Part shown: in pieces, positions 26,601 to 37,648 of the stretch
How the letters are laid out: the number at the start of each line of letters is the position of its first letter
How positions within the stretch are numbered: position 1 is the stretch's first letter
Source: Serpula lacrymans var. lacrymans S7.9
Taxonomy: Eukaryota > Basidiomycota > Agaricomycetes > Boletales > Serpulaceae
Assembly: GCF_000218685.1 (NCBI RefSeq)
Contig: NW_006763307.1
Span: 594,507 to 658,506, forward strand
Length of the DNA: 64,000 nt
Direction of reading: 5' to 3'
Position numbers and translations under genes: made by a program
The notes under the pieces: generated by a model
Seen by the model: the letters and a program-made list of their open reading frames with translations, nothing else
Databases searched by the model: none
Told to the model about the DNA's origin: nothing

Positions 26601-27875
26601 TTCGTCTCTCCTGTACATCTTCACGAAGAGGCTGCCAAAGCAAAAGCGAGATGGCTGCCAGCTGACTTTAGGTCTGATGCCCTTACGATTCTGCAGGCAT
26701 ACAATACTTGGTGGGCCATGCAATCGAAAGGTGAATATAACTCGGCAAATCGCTTCTGTTCGGAAAACTTCCTGTCGAAACCGACGCTTCTCTTGATTTC
26801 GAAAATCCGCGGACATCTGTTACAGTCGATGTACCAAGCTGGAGTAATAGATGTTTCCGCTGGAGGAAGCGTAACAGCTCCCACTCGCCGTAGGGAACCT
26901 GCCGTCCCACCAGAGCTCAACGCGAATGGTGAGTCGCTACCACTGCTTGCTGCACTTATTGCCGTGGCATCGCAACCCAAATTTGCTATTCGCCAGGGTG
27001 AGAGGTCGTACCGTACTGCACAGGACAAGGTATGTTGTGATCTATTCATTCGTTATTCATATTACTAAGGCGCCGCTTTACAGACAACATTTATCCATCC
27101 ATCCAGTGTCAATCACCGTAAACGACTACTTCAGAATCCTGAGATCGCCAGTCAAGGAGAGAAGCAGCTGTATGCTTTCACGGAGAAACGTCAAAATCTT
27201 TCAATGGCAGGCTCAAGCAGCACTCCTTCTATGTATCTGATAACGACAACACGACTTGATCCCATGACTTACATGTTGTTTGGGGCTTACGAGATTCAGG
27301 TCACAGAACGTGGTTTGGAGTGCGATGGATGGCTGCCTATCGTAGGTGATCTAGATACGCTAGATGACATCCAGCGCTTGAAGACCCTCATGGAGTCCTG
27401 CATGTTGAGGGTCTTTGAAGGTATCGTCGTTGGCCAGCGCCATAGGAGAGGACAGCAGCCCATACCGTCGTATGAGGAGTCCGAAACGACAGATGAGGAC
27501 TTCAGTTCGAATCAGGGTAACCCGTTATCGAGCCAAGAACTCAAGGACCTGGATCTTCTCACACGGGATATCGTTCGGGTTCTTAATCAGTATAGCGACG
27601 AACGTACTGAATCACAATCAAGGCAAAACTCTCGTCCGGGTACGCCTATGGGTTCGCCATCGTTTAACTCCATGCGGCTATCAGGGCGTTCAACCCCTTA
27701 TTCATCGTGGACTGGGTCGTCAGAGCAAAGCTCCCTTCCAGCGACGCCTATGGGTTCACCGTCATTCAGCTCGATACGGTTACCACTAATCGGCTCACGA
27801 TCGGGGTATTCAACCCCTCATTCGATCTACACCTCTAGACCAAGTACGCCCAGTGGGCTTTCACGTAAACCATAG
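23604..27875 (+). CDS. DEAH-box RNA helicase (DHX9/DHX36/DHX30 class)
   Basis: An ATP-dependent RNA helicase of superfamily 2. The N-terminus (Met at 23604; alternative 23511) is Ser/Pro-rich and disordered (KRSFSQQAG, PPRPTKAPK). It is followed by two regions resembling double-stranded RNA-binding folds, the second with RARNFMDYYCRRYSFPKPD and KGKRGNFWEATITVDG. The motor has all motifs: ATGSGKTTQIPQ (I), DEVHERD (II), LMSATIDPSLF (III), VLVFLPGWEEI (IV), ATNIAETSITIPDVVYVID (V) and QRAGRAGRHRSGEYFG (VI). HA2 and OB-fold regions follow (FIHPSSVNH). Introns lie near 24147-24199, near 24320-24381 and after QDK near 27030. The Ser/Thr/Pro-rich tail repeats TPMGSPSF twice. Orthology within DHX is not resolved. 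Confidence 0.92.
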
Positions 27876-28429
27876 AACAGTCATACAGTACAAGCACAAA
27901 CTTTCAACACACATCACAGGAAACTAATTTAGACTAATATACAACAATGCGTATATCTTAGCGTAATACCACTCTACTCAAGAGGTCGTTCAGACGCCAG
28001 GGGGAATGGCGCCGATATGCCGAGTGATCACTGTGACTCACCTGAAAGAGCCAAAGAGTACAGGGAGGGTCAGACTCCTAAACCATTCTGCGGTGGGTGT
28101 TCAAGCTCTCCTAGTGTAGCCACGTTTGTATTATATAATCATATTTTTCCGAATTTGAACCGAAACTTTAACACTTGGTTGAACACCCACCGCCGACTGG
28201 CGTAATTTACTGTGGCACCGGTTGTGGTCTGTTTGGATCCTTTCGGTGGACCGCAAAAAAATTCGGTATACCGGGACAAATATTTGTGGTTAAACTTATT
28301 AAGCATTATCCTTCTTACTTTCCTTCTTTAGCTGTGTGCGACTTCTCTTCAACAGTTCAACCTATGTCTCGACTGAAGTATGTAGTCCCTACACTGGAGG
28401 AAATGCGTTGCACCACCACAGAGACATCT
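27876..28429 (+). other. Intergenic, boundary of the repeat-rich block
   Basis: No gene recognised. It holds the perfect inverted repeat described next and possibly the decayed 5' part of the RecQ fragment from about 28330 on. Confidence 0.4.
28090..28193. repeat. 15-bp perfect inverted repeat, hairpin or small MITE-like unit
   Basis: GCGGTGGGTGTTCAA at 28090-28104 is the exact reverse complement of 28179-28193. The 74-nt spacer is AT-rich. The outer flanks do not show a clear target duplication, so a transposon origin is only a possibility. Confidence 0.6.
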
Positions 28430-28985
28430 TCGGGCATACACCATGTGACTGCTCCATTCGGCTCTTGCGCAACTTCAGAAATGAGACATTTTCACACTGT
28501 CAGCTACCAGATCAGGCAAGACACTGTATTTTTGGATCCCATTGTTATTCAATGACAGTGGGATGATCATTCTTGTGACACCACTGAATATCTTGGGAGA
28601 CAAGAATATAGCAGAATTAGAAGCTATTGGGATAACAGGAGTCAATCTAACAGCTGCTACAGCAACGAATGAAATATTTAAGGTGGTGAGCATCAATCTA
28701 TTGATCTGTCTGTTACTGATGAAGATTCGAAGGATATTGCTGCACATAGTTTCCGCATAGTGATTGTCAGCCCCGAACGAGTATGACATGACACTCGCTC
28801 CAAGAAACTTTGGGACAATCCCAAGTTTGTGCAAGGATTGTTTAATGTGATGCTAGATGAAGCTCATTGTATCAGTGAATGGGACTCTTTTCAACCCGAG
28901 TATAGTGAGATTGGACACTTATGCTGGATACTACCATTGCATGTGCCATTTCATTGTGCTTCAGCAACAATGCCCCCTAACAGCA
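28430..28985 (+). pseudogene. RecQ-like DNA helicase fragment
   Basis: Fragment of a RecQ-type helicase motor. A frame gives SATRSGKTLYFWIPLLF (Walker A; the consensus Gly before Ser is Arg here), then MIILVTPLNILGDKNIAEL, ITGVNLTAATATNE, and after an intron-like break FRIVIVSPERV, a stop codon (TGA, near 28786), and LFNVMLDEAHCISEWDSF (motif II) with FHCASATMPP (motif III region). Motifs IV-VI are missing. It is broken by at least one stop and is truncated. Belongs to the RecQ family multiplied in mushroom genomes and is related to the helicase at 60.4-62.7 kb. Confidence 0.75.
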
Positions 28986-29049
28986 ATATATTTACTTAGG
29001 GCTTTATAAAAGTTTTGTTCATTGTAAGGTACAGAACCAGCTGCTACAA

Positions 29050-29690
29050 GCTGATTGGCAGTTTCTTCTGCTGTTGGTGGATACTTCTGGATATAGTGTG
29101 ACCACCCTTCAATTGTGGTACAGTTGTGATGCCATTAGTGTTGATTTGCAAGGTGACGACACATGGTACCTGTACTAGTTCCAGTAGTGTATACTTGAGT
29201 TTTTCCTGACACCCTAACACAATAATCAATATAAAATAGTAACTAATGGATAACATACATACTTGCAGGCCTTGCAGATGTTAGCCAGACCTGGACCATT
29301 ACTCCAGTGGTATTCCACCTTACAGTCAAAGCATTTGCTGATATCTTTGGCTTCCTGATTTTTCTTTTTCTTATAAGCAGGCAACTCTTTGCTACCACAA
29401 CTAGGATCATTTGCAGAAGGTGAAGGGGCTACTGAAGCTGGGATTGAAGGAATTAAAGAGCTCCCAAAGGAACATTCTACTGATAGTGCCCCAGGTTGAA
29501 CTAAGAATGAAATAATTATAGTTAAATTTGTAGTATAAAAAAGGTATAAGTAGTTACCTGAAGCCTGACCGTCAAGGTCAATATATTCTCTGTTTTCAGA
29601 AATATGAGATGCACAAGTAGTACCACGGGCCCTAGTACCAGAAGACCGCCCCCTGCTCTTGCCTCTAGCATGATGTGTGCGGCTGTAACA
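29050..29690 (-). pseudogene. Zinc-finger transposase-like N-terminal fragment
   Basis: On the minus strand a basic N-terminal region (SRGRSSGTRARGTTCASHIS) is followed after an intron by a Ser/Pro-rich linker. Next come KCFDCKVEYHWSNGPGLANI and CKAC, then after another intron GTSTGTMCRHLANQH, then an in-frame TAA. The CxxC...CxxC...HxxxH layout and the TGTMxxHL word look like a BED-type finger of hAT transposases. No transposase core is present. The spacing of the first part also recalls a GATA-like finger, so the family call is tentative. Confidence 0.45.
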
Positions 29691-30108
29691 ACCAAGAGTT
29701 AGTTACTCTGGCACACACTAAGACAAACTATAAAGGTAGTGATGTGGGAGTGGTTACCCCTTAGGTAGGACCGAGTTAGTTGTTGGTATACAACAGGAGG
29801 ACTCGCTAAGGAGTCTCCGTCTCCTGGATCTATTGGGTATATATACTAATACAGAGTGTTTGTATTTATGTACTGTACAGTTAATCAAGACAGTGGCTGA
29901 TGATGTCATGGGGCCTAACCCGCATGACCAGCTCCATTGTGTGAGAGAGTTGAATCTAAAAATAAGAAGAAGACAATGTGGCGCGAGAAAGAGGAGTTTG
30001 AACAAAAGGGGAAGTGCTGCATTGCACCATGTGTGAAAGCTAAAGTATACAAGGTTATAGCGGAGGATGAAAATGAAGGAAAGGTCCAAAAATTGTGTTA
30101 TTGTAACA
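29684..30108 (-). repeat. 3' LTR of the gypsy element
   Basis: Read on the minus strand it begins TGTTACAATAACACAAT and ends TTGTTACA. It is 425 bp and preceded by a purine-rich tract (AGAAGGGGGGTAGTG) next to the pol stop at 30120. Blocks such as AGAGTTAGTTACTCTGG, AGACAGTGGCTGATGATGTC and CCAAAAATTGTGTTAT recur in the opposite orientation at 58.9-59.3 kb. Confidence 0.85.
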
Positions 30109-30119
30109 CTACCCCCCTT

Positions 30120-31094
30120 CTAAGGCTCGACTTCCAGGCTCGACCAAATACCGGAGGTGGTAGTTAAATTTTTGGGCATAGGTTGAAAAAGGGAATTAAA
30201 AAGTTTTGAGTCCATGCCTCTAAGCTTCCTAGGAGCTGAGGGATTCTTAGAATAAAATTCTCGAATAGTGTCATGGGAAATTTCCAGATGGGCTTCTGGT
30301 TCCCACGTTCTGTCCTCGTCTCCATAGCCCTTCCATAGGACTAGGAACTCTAATTTGCCACGCTTCAAGCGTGCATCCACCACCCGTTCGACTTCGAACT
30401 CTTCTTTGCCTTCCTGGGTGACTACAATTGGTCTGGGCCGGTCTACACGCTGTCCCGGCAGCGGCCCTTTGTAGGGTTTCACACGGCTAATATTGACCGT
30501 GGGTACTACCCTCATCCGTTTTGGGAGTTCCAGCTCCACTGCGTTGGGTTTGACTTCCTTAATCCAGTAAGGGCCAATCCACTTTTTGGTCAGTTTTCTA
30601 GACCGCCGATCCTTTAATTTTAAGTGGTCGGTATCTAACCAGACCAGGTCGCCGACCTCGTAGTCAGGGGCCTTAGAGTGTCTACGCTCTGCCCTGTCTT
30701 TCATCTGCTTTGCAGTTTTGAATAGCGCCTTGCGCGTTTCGTCCAAGACAGACTTCATGTCTTTTGCCATGTTCCCAGCAGCCTTGTTCTTGCTTTTGCC
30801 AGGTTCTACACCCATTCTGGGGAGGTACAATCTAGTAACCTCAAATGGTGCCTTTCCTGTAGCCGACAACTGTTTGATATTATAAGAGAACTGGGCTATC
30901 TTTAGCCACTTGGCCCAATCTGTCTGCCTGTCATTAATAAATATCCGGAGATATTGTTTCAACTCCTGGTTGAGTCTCTCCGTTTGTCCATCAGTCTGCG
31001 GATGGAACACCGTTGATAATTTAGGTTTGATGCCCAGCATCCGGCATGTTTCGGAGTAAGGACTGGTAGTAGGCATCCCGCCAACCAGCTCCAA
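30120..31094 (-). pseudogene. Integrase C-terminal part with chromodomain
   Basis: Open frame of 324 codons. It begins in recognisable integrase at CRMLGIKPKLSTVFHPQTDG and TERLNQELKQYL (end of the catalytic core), continues through the DNA-binding GPY/F-type region (KKWIGPYWIKEVKPNAVELE) and ends with a chromodomain (FEVERVVDARLKRGKLEFLV, LWKGYGDEDRTWEPE). The first part of the core, with the DDE aspartates and the HHCC finger, is absent because of the inserted block upstream. Chromodomains steer chromovirus insertion to heterochromatin. Confidence 0.88.
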
Positions 31095-31530
31095 GCCTCA
31101 GTAAAGCCTGGTTATACTAATAACACCTTATTCAGGATCGTACCTCATTATGAGGATACGGTTCCTGAACACGCATGAAAATCCTCTATTATTAGTACAA
31201 GTCTCTCACCTGCTGATTAATCAAGTTAAAAGTTGTACAATAGTTGTTCTCTCTTTTTCTTATTGGTCAATTGATTCCTCAGACCACTTTTCGTATATTC
31301 TCCTTTCGGTCTGAGGAACGAACAGTTCACTATATAAAGCCTTACCTATTCATGTATGGCTCCTTAGTTTTCTATTACTGAATTTACCCGCTTTACTCCT
31401 CAACAAGAACCTTTGAAGCTTACCTCTCAAAGTCCTCTACTCGCTATATTTACTGGCATCTGTCGACCTCAAGCTCATTGAACCCCTTACTCCCTGCAAG
31501 TGCAGAAGGAGACAGGTTTCGTTTTTGTTA
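31095..31530. other. Foreign block within integrase, solo-LTR-like
   Basis: About 440 bp that codes for nothing and replaces the HHCC finger and DDE core. It contains TATATAAAG near 31331, an 11-bp perfect hairpin (TTCCTCAGACC at 31275-31285 with its complement at 31308-31318) and the palindromic CCTCATTATGAGG. A promoter-like TATA and T-rich 3' half are usual in fungal LTRs, so a solo LTR of another element is likely. Exact ends and target duplication were not identified. Confidence 0.5.
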
Positions 31531-31534
31531 TAGT

Positions 31535-34078
31535 TTATCGTTGCCTCACACCAGGGTGCCCAGCCACTGGAGTGTCATGATGTCTATCTATTGCCTTGAT
31601 CCTTGCAGACTCAGGCACATAGATTTTGTCTTTAAAATGGAAGAGCCCGTCTTCCCATAAATAGTTTTCATTGCCGTCAAGGCGCGCCTTCTCTTCTGAG
31701 GAGATGTCTTTCTTGAAGACTTCTAGAAGATCGGAATCCTGCCCAATTCTAACATTGGCAACCCTTGATTGGTCTATCAGGGTAACAACTTTGTTGTCAT
31801 CTTCGATGCCATTGGCATGATCCTCTCTTCTGGACAAAGTGTCCGCTTTCCCCATAGAGCTTCCAGGCTTATGAATTAATTTATAATTAAACCTTGACAA
31901 GTATACCACGTAGCGGGCCTGTCTTTGGTTCAAGTCTCGGGCCGTCATAAAATACTCCAGATTCTTATGATCGGTCCAAATTTCAAATTGGTGCCTAGCA
32001 CCTTCTAAGTAGTGCCGCCAGTGCTCTAGAGCTCTAATGATGGCCAGCATGTCCTTATCATGTATTTGATAGTTGCGCTCTGTAGGCGACAAACTATGCA
32101 ATAAATAGGCACAAGGCCTCCAAAGATTGTCAGGGCATTTAATTGATAGAACAGCCCCAGTAGCAAAATCAGAAGAGTCGGTTTCTAGCCGGAACTCTTT
32201 GCCCAATTCTGGAAATGCTAATATGGGTGCTGTTGTAAACACCTGTTTAAGCTTATTGAAAGCTTCTTGTTCCTTGGTGCCCCAGTGCCAAACAATGTCC
32301 TTTTTAGTGAGATCGTTCAACGGTCTCGTGATTTTTGCAAAGTTTTTGATAAACCTTCAGTAGAAATTTCCTAAGCCAAGGAAGGCCCTAACTCCTTTGA
32401 TGCGAGTAGGTTCTGGCCAATCCAAGATAGCTTGAACTTTCTCAGGATCCATCCTGATTCCATTCTGGCCTATGATCATACCGAGGAAGTCTACTTCCTT
32501 TACTTTAAAATTACATTTTTTGGGTTTGACCAATAGGTCCCGTTCCTGTAAGCGTCAAAGGACTTCTTGCATGATCCTGTCATGCTCAGCCTCATCGTCC
32601 AACTTCATAAATATTAACAAATTGTCAATGTAAATGATAACACAGTTTTTCATATCCGCAAAAATCTCGTTCATCATGCTCTGGAAGGTTGCCGGTGAAT
32701 TGGTCAACCCAAAGAACATAACGAGGGGTTTAAAGGATCCTCAGTGGCACGTGAATGCGGCCTTCCAAGCATCAGTTTCTTTGATTTGTATGTTATTGTA
32801 CCCCCATCTGAGATCCATCTTTGTCAAGATCTTGGCACCAGCCAATTTGTCTACTAGCTGACTGATCAAAGGCAGCGGATATGCATTTTTAACTGTGTGC
32901 TCATTCACGTAACGATAGTCCATAATCATATGCTTCTTACCATCCTTTTTAGGAATGAAGAACACTGGGGACGTCATAGGGCTTTTGGAAGGTCTGATGT
33001 AACCCTTCCTAAGCTGCTCATCTATGAAACTAGAAACCTCATCTCTTTCTGGAGCAGAGAGTGGTATCATGTGTCCTTTTCTCGGATTGAAGGTGTCTTT
33101 CAAATCTATAGCATGGTCCCAAGGCTTAGCCTCTGGGAAGCACTCTGATTTATGTTTTGAAAAGACTTTCCAGAAGTCATGGTACTCGGGAGGTACCAGC
33201 CTCTTAATCTCTTCTTCGGGTTTTACCTCATCATCGTCATCGTCAATCTTTTCTAAAGATCTGAGCTCATAAATGTGACCAGCGTTTATTTTTTCAAGAC
33301 GCTCATTGTGACGGACGTAATTTGGCCTACCCAAGTTCACACACTCCTGAGGGCACTGTGACAATGTGACAACCCCTGTCTGCCGGTCAATCTCAGGATT
33401 GTGTTTAAATAGCCAGGTCCAGCCCAAGATTAAATTAATCTTCCCTAGTTGGGTAGCTTCGGCAGTGACTCGTTCTCTGTGTCCTTGGTGTTCGACAACA
33501 AAAGAACATTTGTGTGTGATGCAGCTACCCGCGTTAAGTGCACCATCAACGTTATAGATGGGAATAGATACATCTAATTTTACAAGGGGGAGTCCAATTT
33601 GCTCCGCCCAGGCTTGATCTATGAAGATTCCGTTAGTGCCTGAATCAAGCAGTGCGCTGGTTGGGTGTACTATGCCCCGGGCAAGGTTTTCCACACCAAT
33701 GTCTAAACAGATCTCCTTATGGAATGAAGACGTGCACATCAACACACGCCTTGGGATTTTGGGAAAGGGTGGCTCCAACAAAGAAGAAGAGGTTTTGAAA
33801 GCTATATGTTTTTCTATTTTATTTTTACCAGAATCAAGCACCCTATTGTTTGTCTCGCCGGGGCCACGCTCCAAGGGAGACGCTGGTGCAGCGGTAGTAT
33901 CATAAATATTACAGTCACAATGCTTCATACAGGTACAGGTTTCAGATAACAAATTTAGAAATTTATTTACAAATTGGGGAGCCATCCCCTTCTTTCCATT
34001 ATTGCTCGTGCAACACCCCAGAGCAGGGGCCACCTTGTTGTGGTTTACTTCATTGTTCATAGGAGCGAAGGCACCCAA
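31535..34078 (-). pseudogene. Gypsy pol: protease, reverse transcriptase, RNase H (broken)
   Basis: A retropepsin-like region has ALLDSGTNGIFIDQAW. RT follows with HMIMDYRYVNEHTVKNAYPL, ILTKMDLRWGYNNIQIKE, then a stop after FTCH. The next frame part has FFGLTNSPATFQSMMNEIF and NCVIIYIDNLLIF (YIDN where YIDD is expected). Further stops lie near 32558 and 32356. RNase H has FRLETDSSDFATGAVLS, and the tether IWTDHKNLEYFMTARDLNQR. The frame ends at GHPGVRQ, where integrase is cut by the foreign block. Several independent lesions show long inactivity. Confidence 0.88.
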
Positions 34079-34112
34079 GTGACCTAAGCTCCAAACTCTT
34101 TTCCCTGAGCCT

Positions 34113-34965
34113 TCATTTCAGCAGCCTGCTGATCGTAGAAGAAGGCCCGGATTTTGTCGTAGGATCAACCGCCAGATTCTGGAGCTGATCGTCCGGTTTT
34201 TCGGATTCTAATTGGTGCGCCTGGCGCCCTTGATTATTTTTTTGTTGAGCGGCCTGCGCTCCTTTTCTGCAGTCTTGGGACATGTGTCCCTCTTGGCCGC
34301 AATTGTAGCAGTTCCCCTTGAATCTGCGCATCTGTCCTCCTTGGACCGCGCCAATATCCATGGGGGCTCCCTGGTCTGGTTGCAGCCCGAACAGCTTGAA
34401 CCCGTGAGAATGATTATGATGGTTTGATGACCCAGGGTGCCTCTGGGATTGGTTGTTTTTGGTGGTCTTGCCACCTTGGTGCATTTTGTAGAGCTCTATG
34501 GCCCTACCTATTTTTTGAACCTCCTCTGCTGCTTGAGAGAGATTCTCATTTCTCATATCCTGCAGGTAAAGCTGTTCTGCAATGTGGGGGTTCACATTGC
34601 GTTCCAGCAGCTCTACTGCATGTTCATTACCAAGACCCCCTTGGATGGAGAGGGCCAGGAACCGGGTTACAAAATCATCCGTCCTCATGTTGCCTTGTTT
34701 GAAGGAACAGATTTGCTGACACGCCCAGTCACGCTCAGCTTGCAGCTTGAAATATATTTCAATCTCTACTTTGAGATTGTCCCGGGTGGGCCACACTCCC
34801 GCAGTGTAGCACTCCTGCATTCTAACTTGGGCGTATCGACCCACCACAGGTCCCTTTAGTCGAGATAGCACCGCAGTGGCTACCTCAAAATTGTCGGCAA
34901 ATGCGTCCCAATTTGCCTTAACCCATATTTGGAGTTTGATCCACCACTTGGCAAATCGCTGTCAT
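34113..34965 (-). pseudogene. Gypsy gag with CCHC zinc knuckle, N-terminally truncated
   Basis: A retrotransposon_gag-type region (FAKWWIKLQIWVKANWDAFA, VVGRYAQVRMQECYTAG, FLALSIQGG) is followed by a Gln/Lys-rich linker and the knuckle CYNCGQEGHMSQDC, then a basic tail. It binds RNA and assembles particles in intact elements. The frame is open back to about 34965, where homology ends abruptly without a start region. Confidence 0.8.
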
Positions 34966-35270
34966 GCACCAAAGTTGATTGGTAGCATGGACAGGTGTCA
35001 AGAATGAAGCGAATATTCAAAAAGATTTGCCTTTGCGCCACACAGGCTTAGTGCCACGTGGAATAGTAATTAATATTGCCCTTTTTGAACTTGTGGCTGA
35101 TCAGCACCACCTCTATTAGGCAATCCAGTCACGCTCACCTTTGCTTTTCCATTCGGTACTTTCCGCGTTTCGGCATTTCGGCAAATTTTCGCGTCGCCAC
35201 TGGCTACACATTGCATTGCGCCCTCGCTTTTGTCATTTCCCTTACTCCCCTTCCTTTGCCTAGCCCCACC

Positions 35271-35813
35271 ATGGGCCTCTTCCTCTCCTTTTTATTCTCA
35301 CCTGACGGTCGTTTCTGGATCCCCATTCTAATCCACTTTTTTGTCACCTCCACCCTCCTCATCCTCATCTTATTTGCACCCCCACCATTTCTGATGTCAC
35401 CACTTCCTATCCGCTTCCGTCGCCAATCCGTTGACTACCACGTGCCACTGCTGATATCAGCAAAGCCCCAGCCGCCGGTCCAAATAGGGCAACAGGTCCA
35501 TCTTCATGACGTCGATCTGCCATCATATACTATCAAAACATCGGTCGCTCGTCTTGCCTGGTTGGAGCGTGGGTGGGTAGTTTTTGAGCTGGAGAAGGTT
35601 CATCCCCTTGCATCGCCCATGTTCATCGCTGTCCCATTCACTTGGGTACACTTATCTTTTGTCCATCGTCTTCGCTACAGCTACACCTACCACACGCTGC
35701 CTGGGACTCACTTGTTCCAAATTGGAACTACTCCTCTCCCTCCCTCATTTGATCAGGTGGTCCAACACAACCAGTCCATTGGTAAGGCCATGGAACTGTC
35801 GGATTTGGACTAG
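35271..35813 (+). CDS. Hypothetical protein with N-terminal TM segment
   Basis: Open frame of 180 codons from MGLFLSFLFSPDGRFWIPIL. The frame is open back to 35076. A hydrophobic segment (ILIHFFVTSTLLILILFA) is followed by a Pro/His-rich region and a mixed domain with KTSVARLAWLERGWVVFELE. No family recognised. It lies between a retrotransposon and LTR-like DNA with a TATA-like word downstream, so it may be an element-borne ORF rather than a host gene. Confidence 0.3.
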   Translation: MGLFLSFLFSPDGRFWIPILIHFFVTSTLLILILFAPPPFLMSPLPIRFRRQSVDYHVPLLISAKPQPPVQIGQQVHLHDVDLPSYTIKTSVARLAWLERGWVVFELEKVHPLASPMFIAVPFTWVHLSFVHRLRYSYTYHTLPGTHLFQIGTTPLPPSFDQVVQHNQSIGKAMELSDLD

Positions 35814-37648
35814 GTGGTGGACCAGTGGCTCCAGTTTCTTTTTCTTCAGCAGAACATTCATTTACAGTGCGATTATTTTTGATTTTTGAATCATTTTTAT
35901 GGACACATATTTTTTAGAATGCCTGACTGACAATAAAGGAACTGTGTTGATACTGATAGTGTTTTGCCTTGCCCTTTTTTTACTGCATCTTCCCATGACA
36001 TCATGATTTTCCTGCTCTCTTTTTGCTATTGGACTTTACTTTATGGCTGTACAAACCTGTGACATTACTCACAGCATTCATTGTTCTATCCCTTTCTTTT
36101 CCTTTTTTTGACAATCTTATCCTGTACTACCTATGCAGGATTTGTCAGCATACATTCCTTCCTTCATGTTCTTTCTCATTTTTTTTGCACAGCTATACTG
36201 TGCATAGCCTACTTTTCTTTCACTATATAAACCCCTGTATTTTACCTTGTAAAAAAACAACAAGAAATCAAATCCAGACTTCTTCTCTAATCTCAAGTTC
36301 ACTACACTCTGCTACTTGTGATCCTGTGTGGTCACAACACTTCCCACTTCTACCACTGTCAACTGCTGTCATTGTCACTTCCCACTTTTGAAGTCATTGT
36401 CATCCCTTTCGATTAGAGTCCTTCTGAGCACTACAGTTTGTGCGTCAGGAGCCTGCTATCACTGGGAACCTCGTCATATTGTCGTTCTCAAACCTACCTT
36501 GTGCTACGATTAGCAAGGTAGTGCTCATCTATACTCGTCACCAAGCCCCTATCTTCTATCAATTCAACTATCCCTCCTCCTCAAAACCCACACTCATACA
36601 TTTCTGGGTTTTACTTTGAAGGATCCTCATATATACCACCCCACGAACAACCAGAGCACCCACTGTTCTAGGAGGCAAAGCCCATAAACAAGTTCCGTGG
36701 AATCTGGGAGGATTGTGTGTTAGTTTGTTTTTGTGTGTGGTTTTCTAACAACAGTTCTCATCATCGACAATGGTTGTCCCAATTTGGTCTGCTTATTAAG
36801 CTATCAACCCTTCTCCCAACTGGTGGACACAAGTGTGCGGCCTGGTCAGAGGTAAGAGAATTTGAAACTAGGTAAAAAGAGACAGCTCCAATGGTTCCAC
36901 ACCAAGGAAGTTATTGTGATATAGAGGTATTTATAGGGGGATAGTGACAAAAGAGTCTTGGGAAGTGGTTGGTGATTGGTTGGTGGGGAAGAAGGATAGG
37001 ACGGTGTTTGGGCAGGGTGGTAGGTGTGTGAGAGGGAGAATAGTAGTTTGTTGACGGTGATAGGTGAAGTGTAGGATGATGAATAGGGTGATGATGGCGA
37101 GGGTTAGGGAAATGATGATAATAGTTGCTGTTTGTATCATTGACAGTGTCAAGCTACAGTTGTTGATTGAGTGAAAGCTACACTCTATACCGAGTAAAAA
37201 GAAGTGCAACTATCAAATCGCCAACAGAGTCAAGAACAACAGTATAAAGATTAAATCAACAACTGAGGAATATGTACATGAAGAGGGCTGTATATATACT
37301 AACTAACATGAAGCGCTGACTGAGCAACACGTGTAAGGTGTGAGGCGCTTGGTAAGTATCTATGTCATAGGTCAGGTGACTAGATAAGATAAGATCAGCT
37401 TAGATAAGATAACAATTTTAGATAAGGTGAAACTATAGTAATAACGTCTTCGTCTGAGGTTTCGGGTTGGACTAGGGTTTGAGTTTAAGATCGTAACAGG
37501 TTCCTCTTACTATGTTGGATCCCCCTTACTACATCAGGGCATCTTGCACAGGGAAAGGGTGAGAGGAGTATATTAAGGTAAGTCTGTCATCCAACACTTT
37601 ACATTTTGTTGACTCATCACCTCATCCCTACACACTCACCCCCTCAAC
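35814..37648. other. Low-complexity, pyrimidine-rich stretch with LTR-like parts
   Basis: No coding motif. It contains CTATATAAACCCC near 36221 followed by a T/C-rich leader-like stretch, typical of LTR promoters. A second LTR-like tract lies at about 37230-37500 with TATATATAC; it ends in GATCGTAACAG, which reads TGTTACGATC on the other strand, like an LTR start. Termini and target duplications could not be fixed. Confidence 0.4.

Larger units (their letters stand above)
29684..34965 (-). mobile_element. Ty3/gypsy chromovirus-type retrotransposon, decayed, 5'-truncated
   Basis: Minus-strand order gag, protease, RT, RNase H, integrase, chromodomain, 3' LTR. The 5' LTR, primer-binding site and gag N-terminus are missing: recognisable gag ends at about 34965 and the sequence beyond is unrelated. 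Pol has several stops, the RT box reads YIDN instead of YxDD, and a foreign block replaces part of integrase. The element is therefore non-autonomous. The surviving LTR is related to the solo LTR at 58872-59271. Confidence 0.88.
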
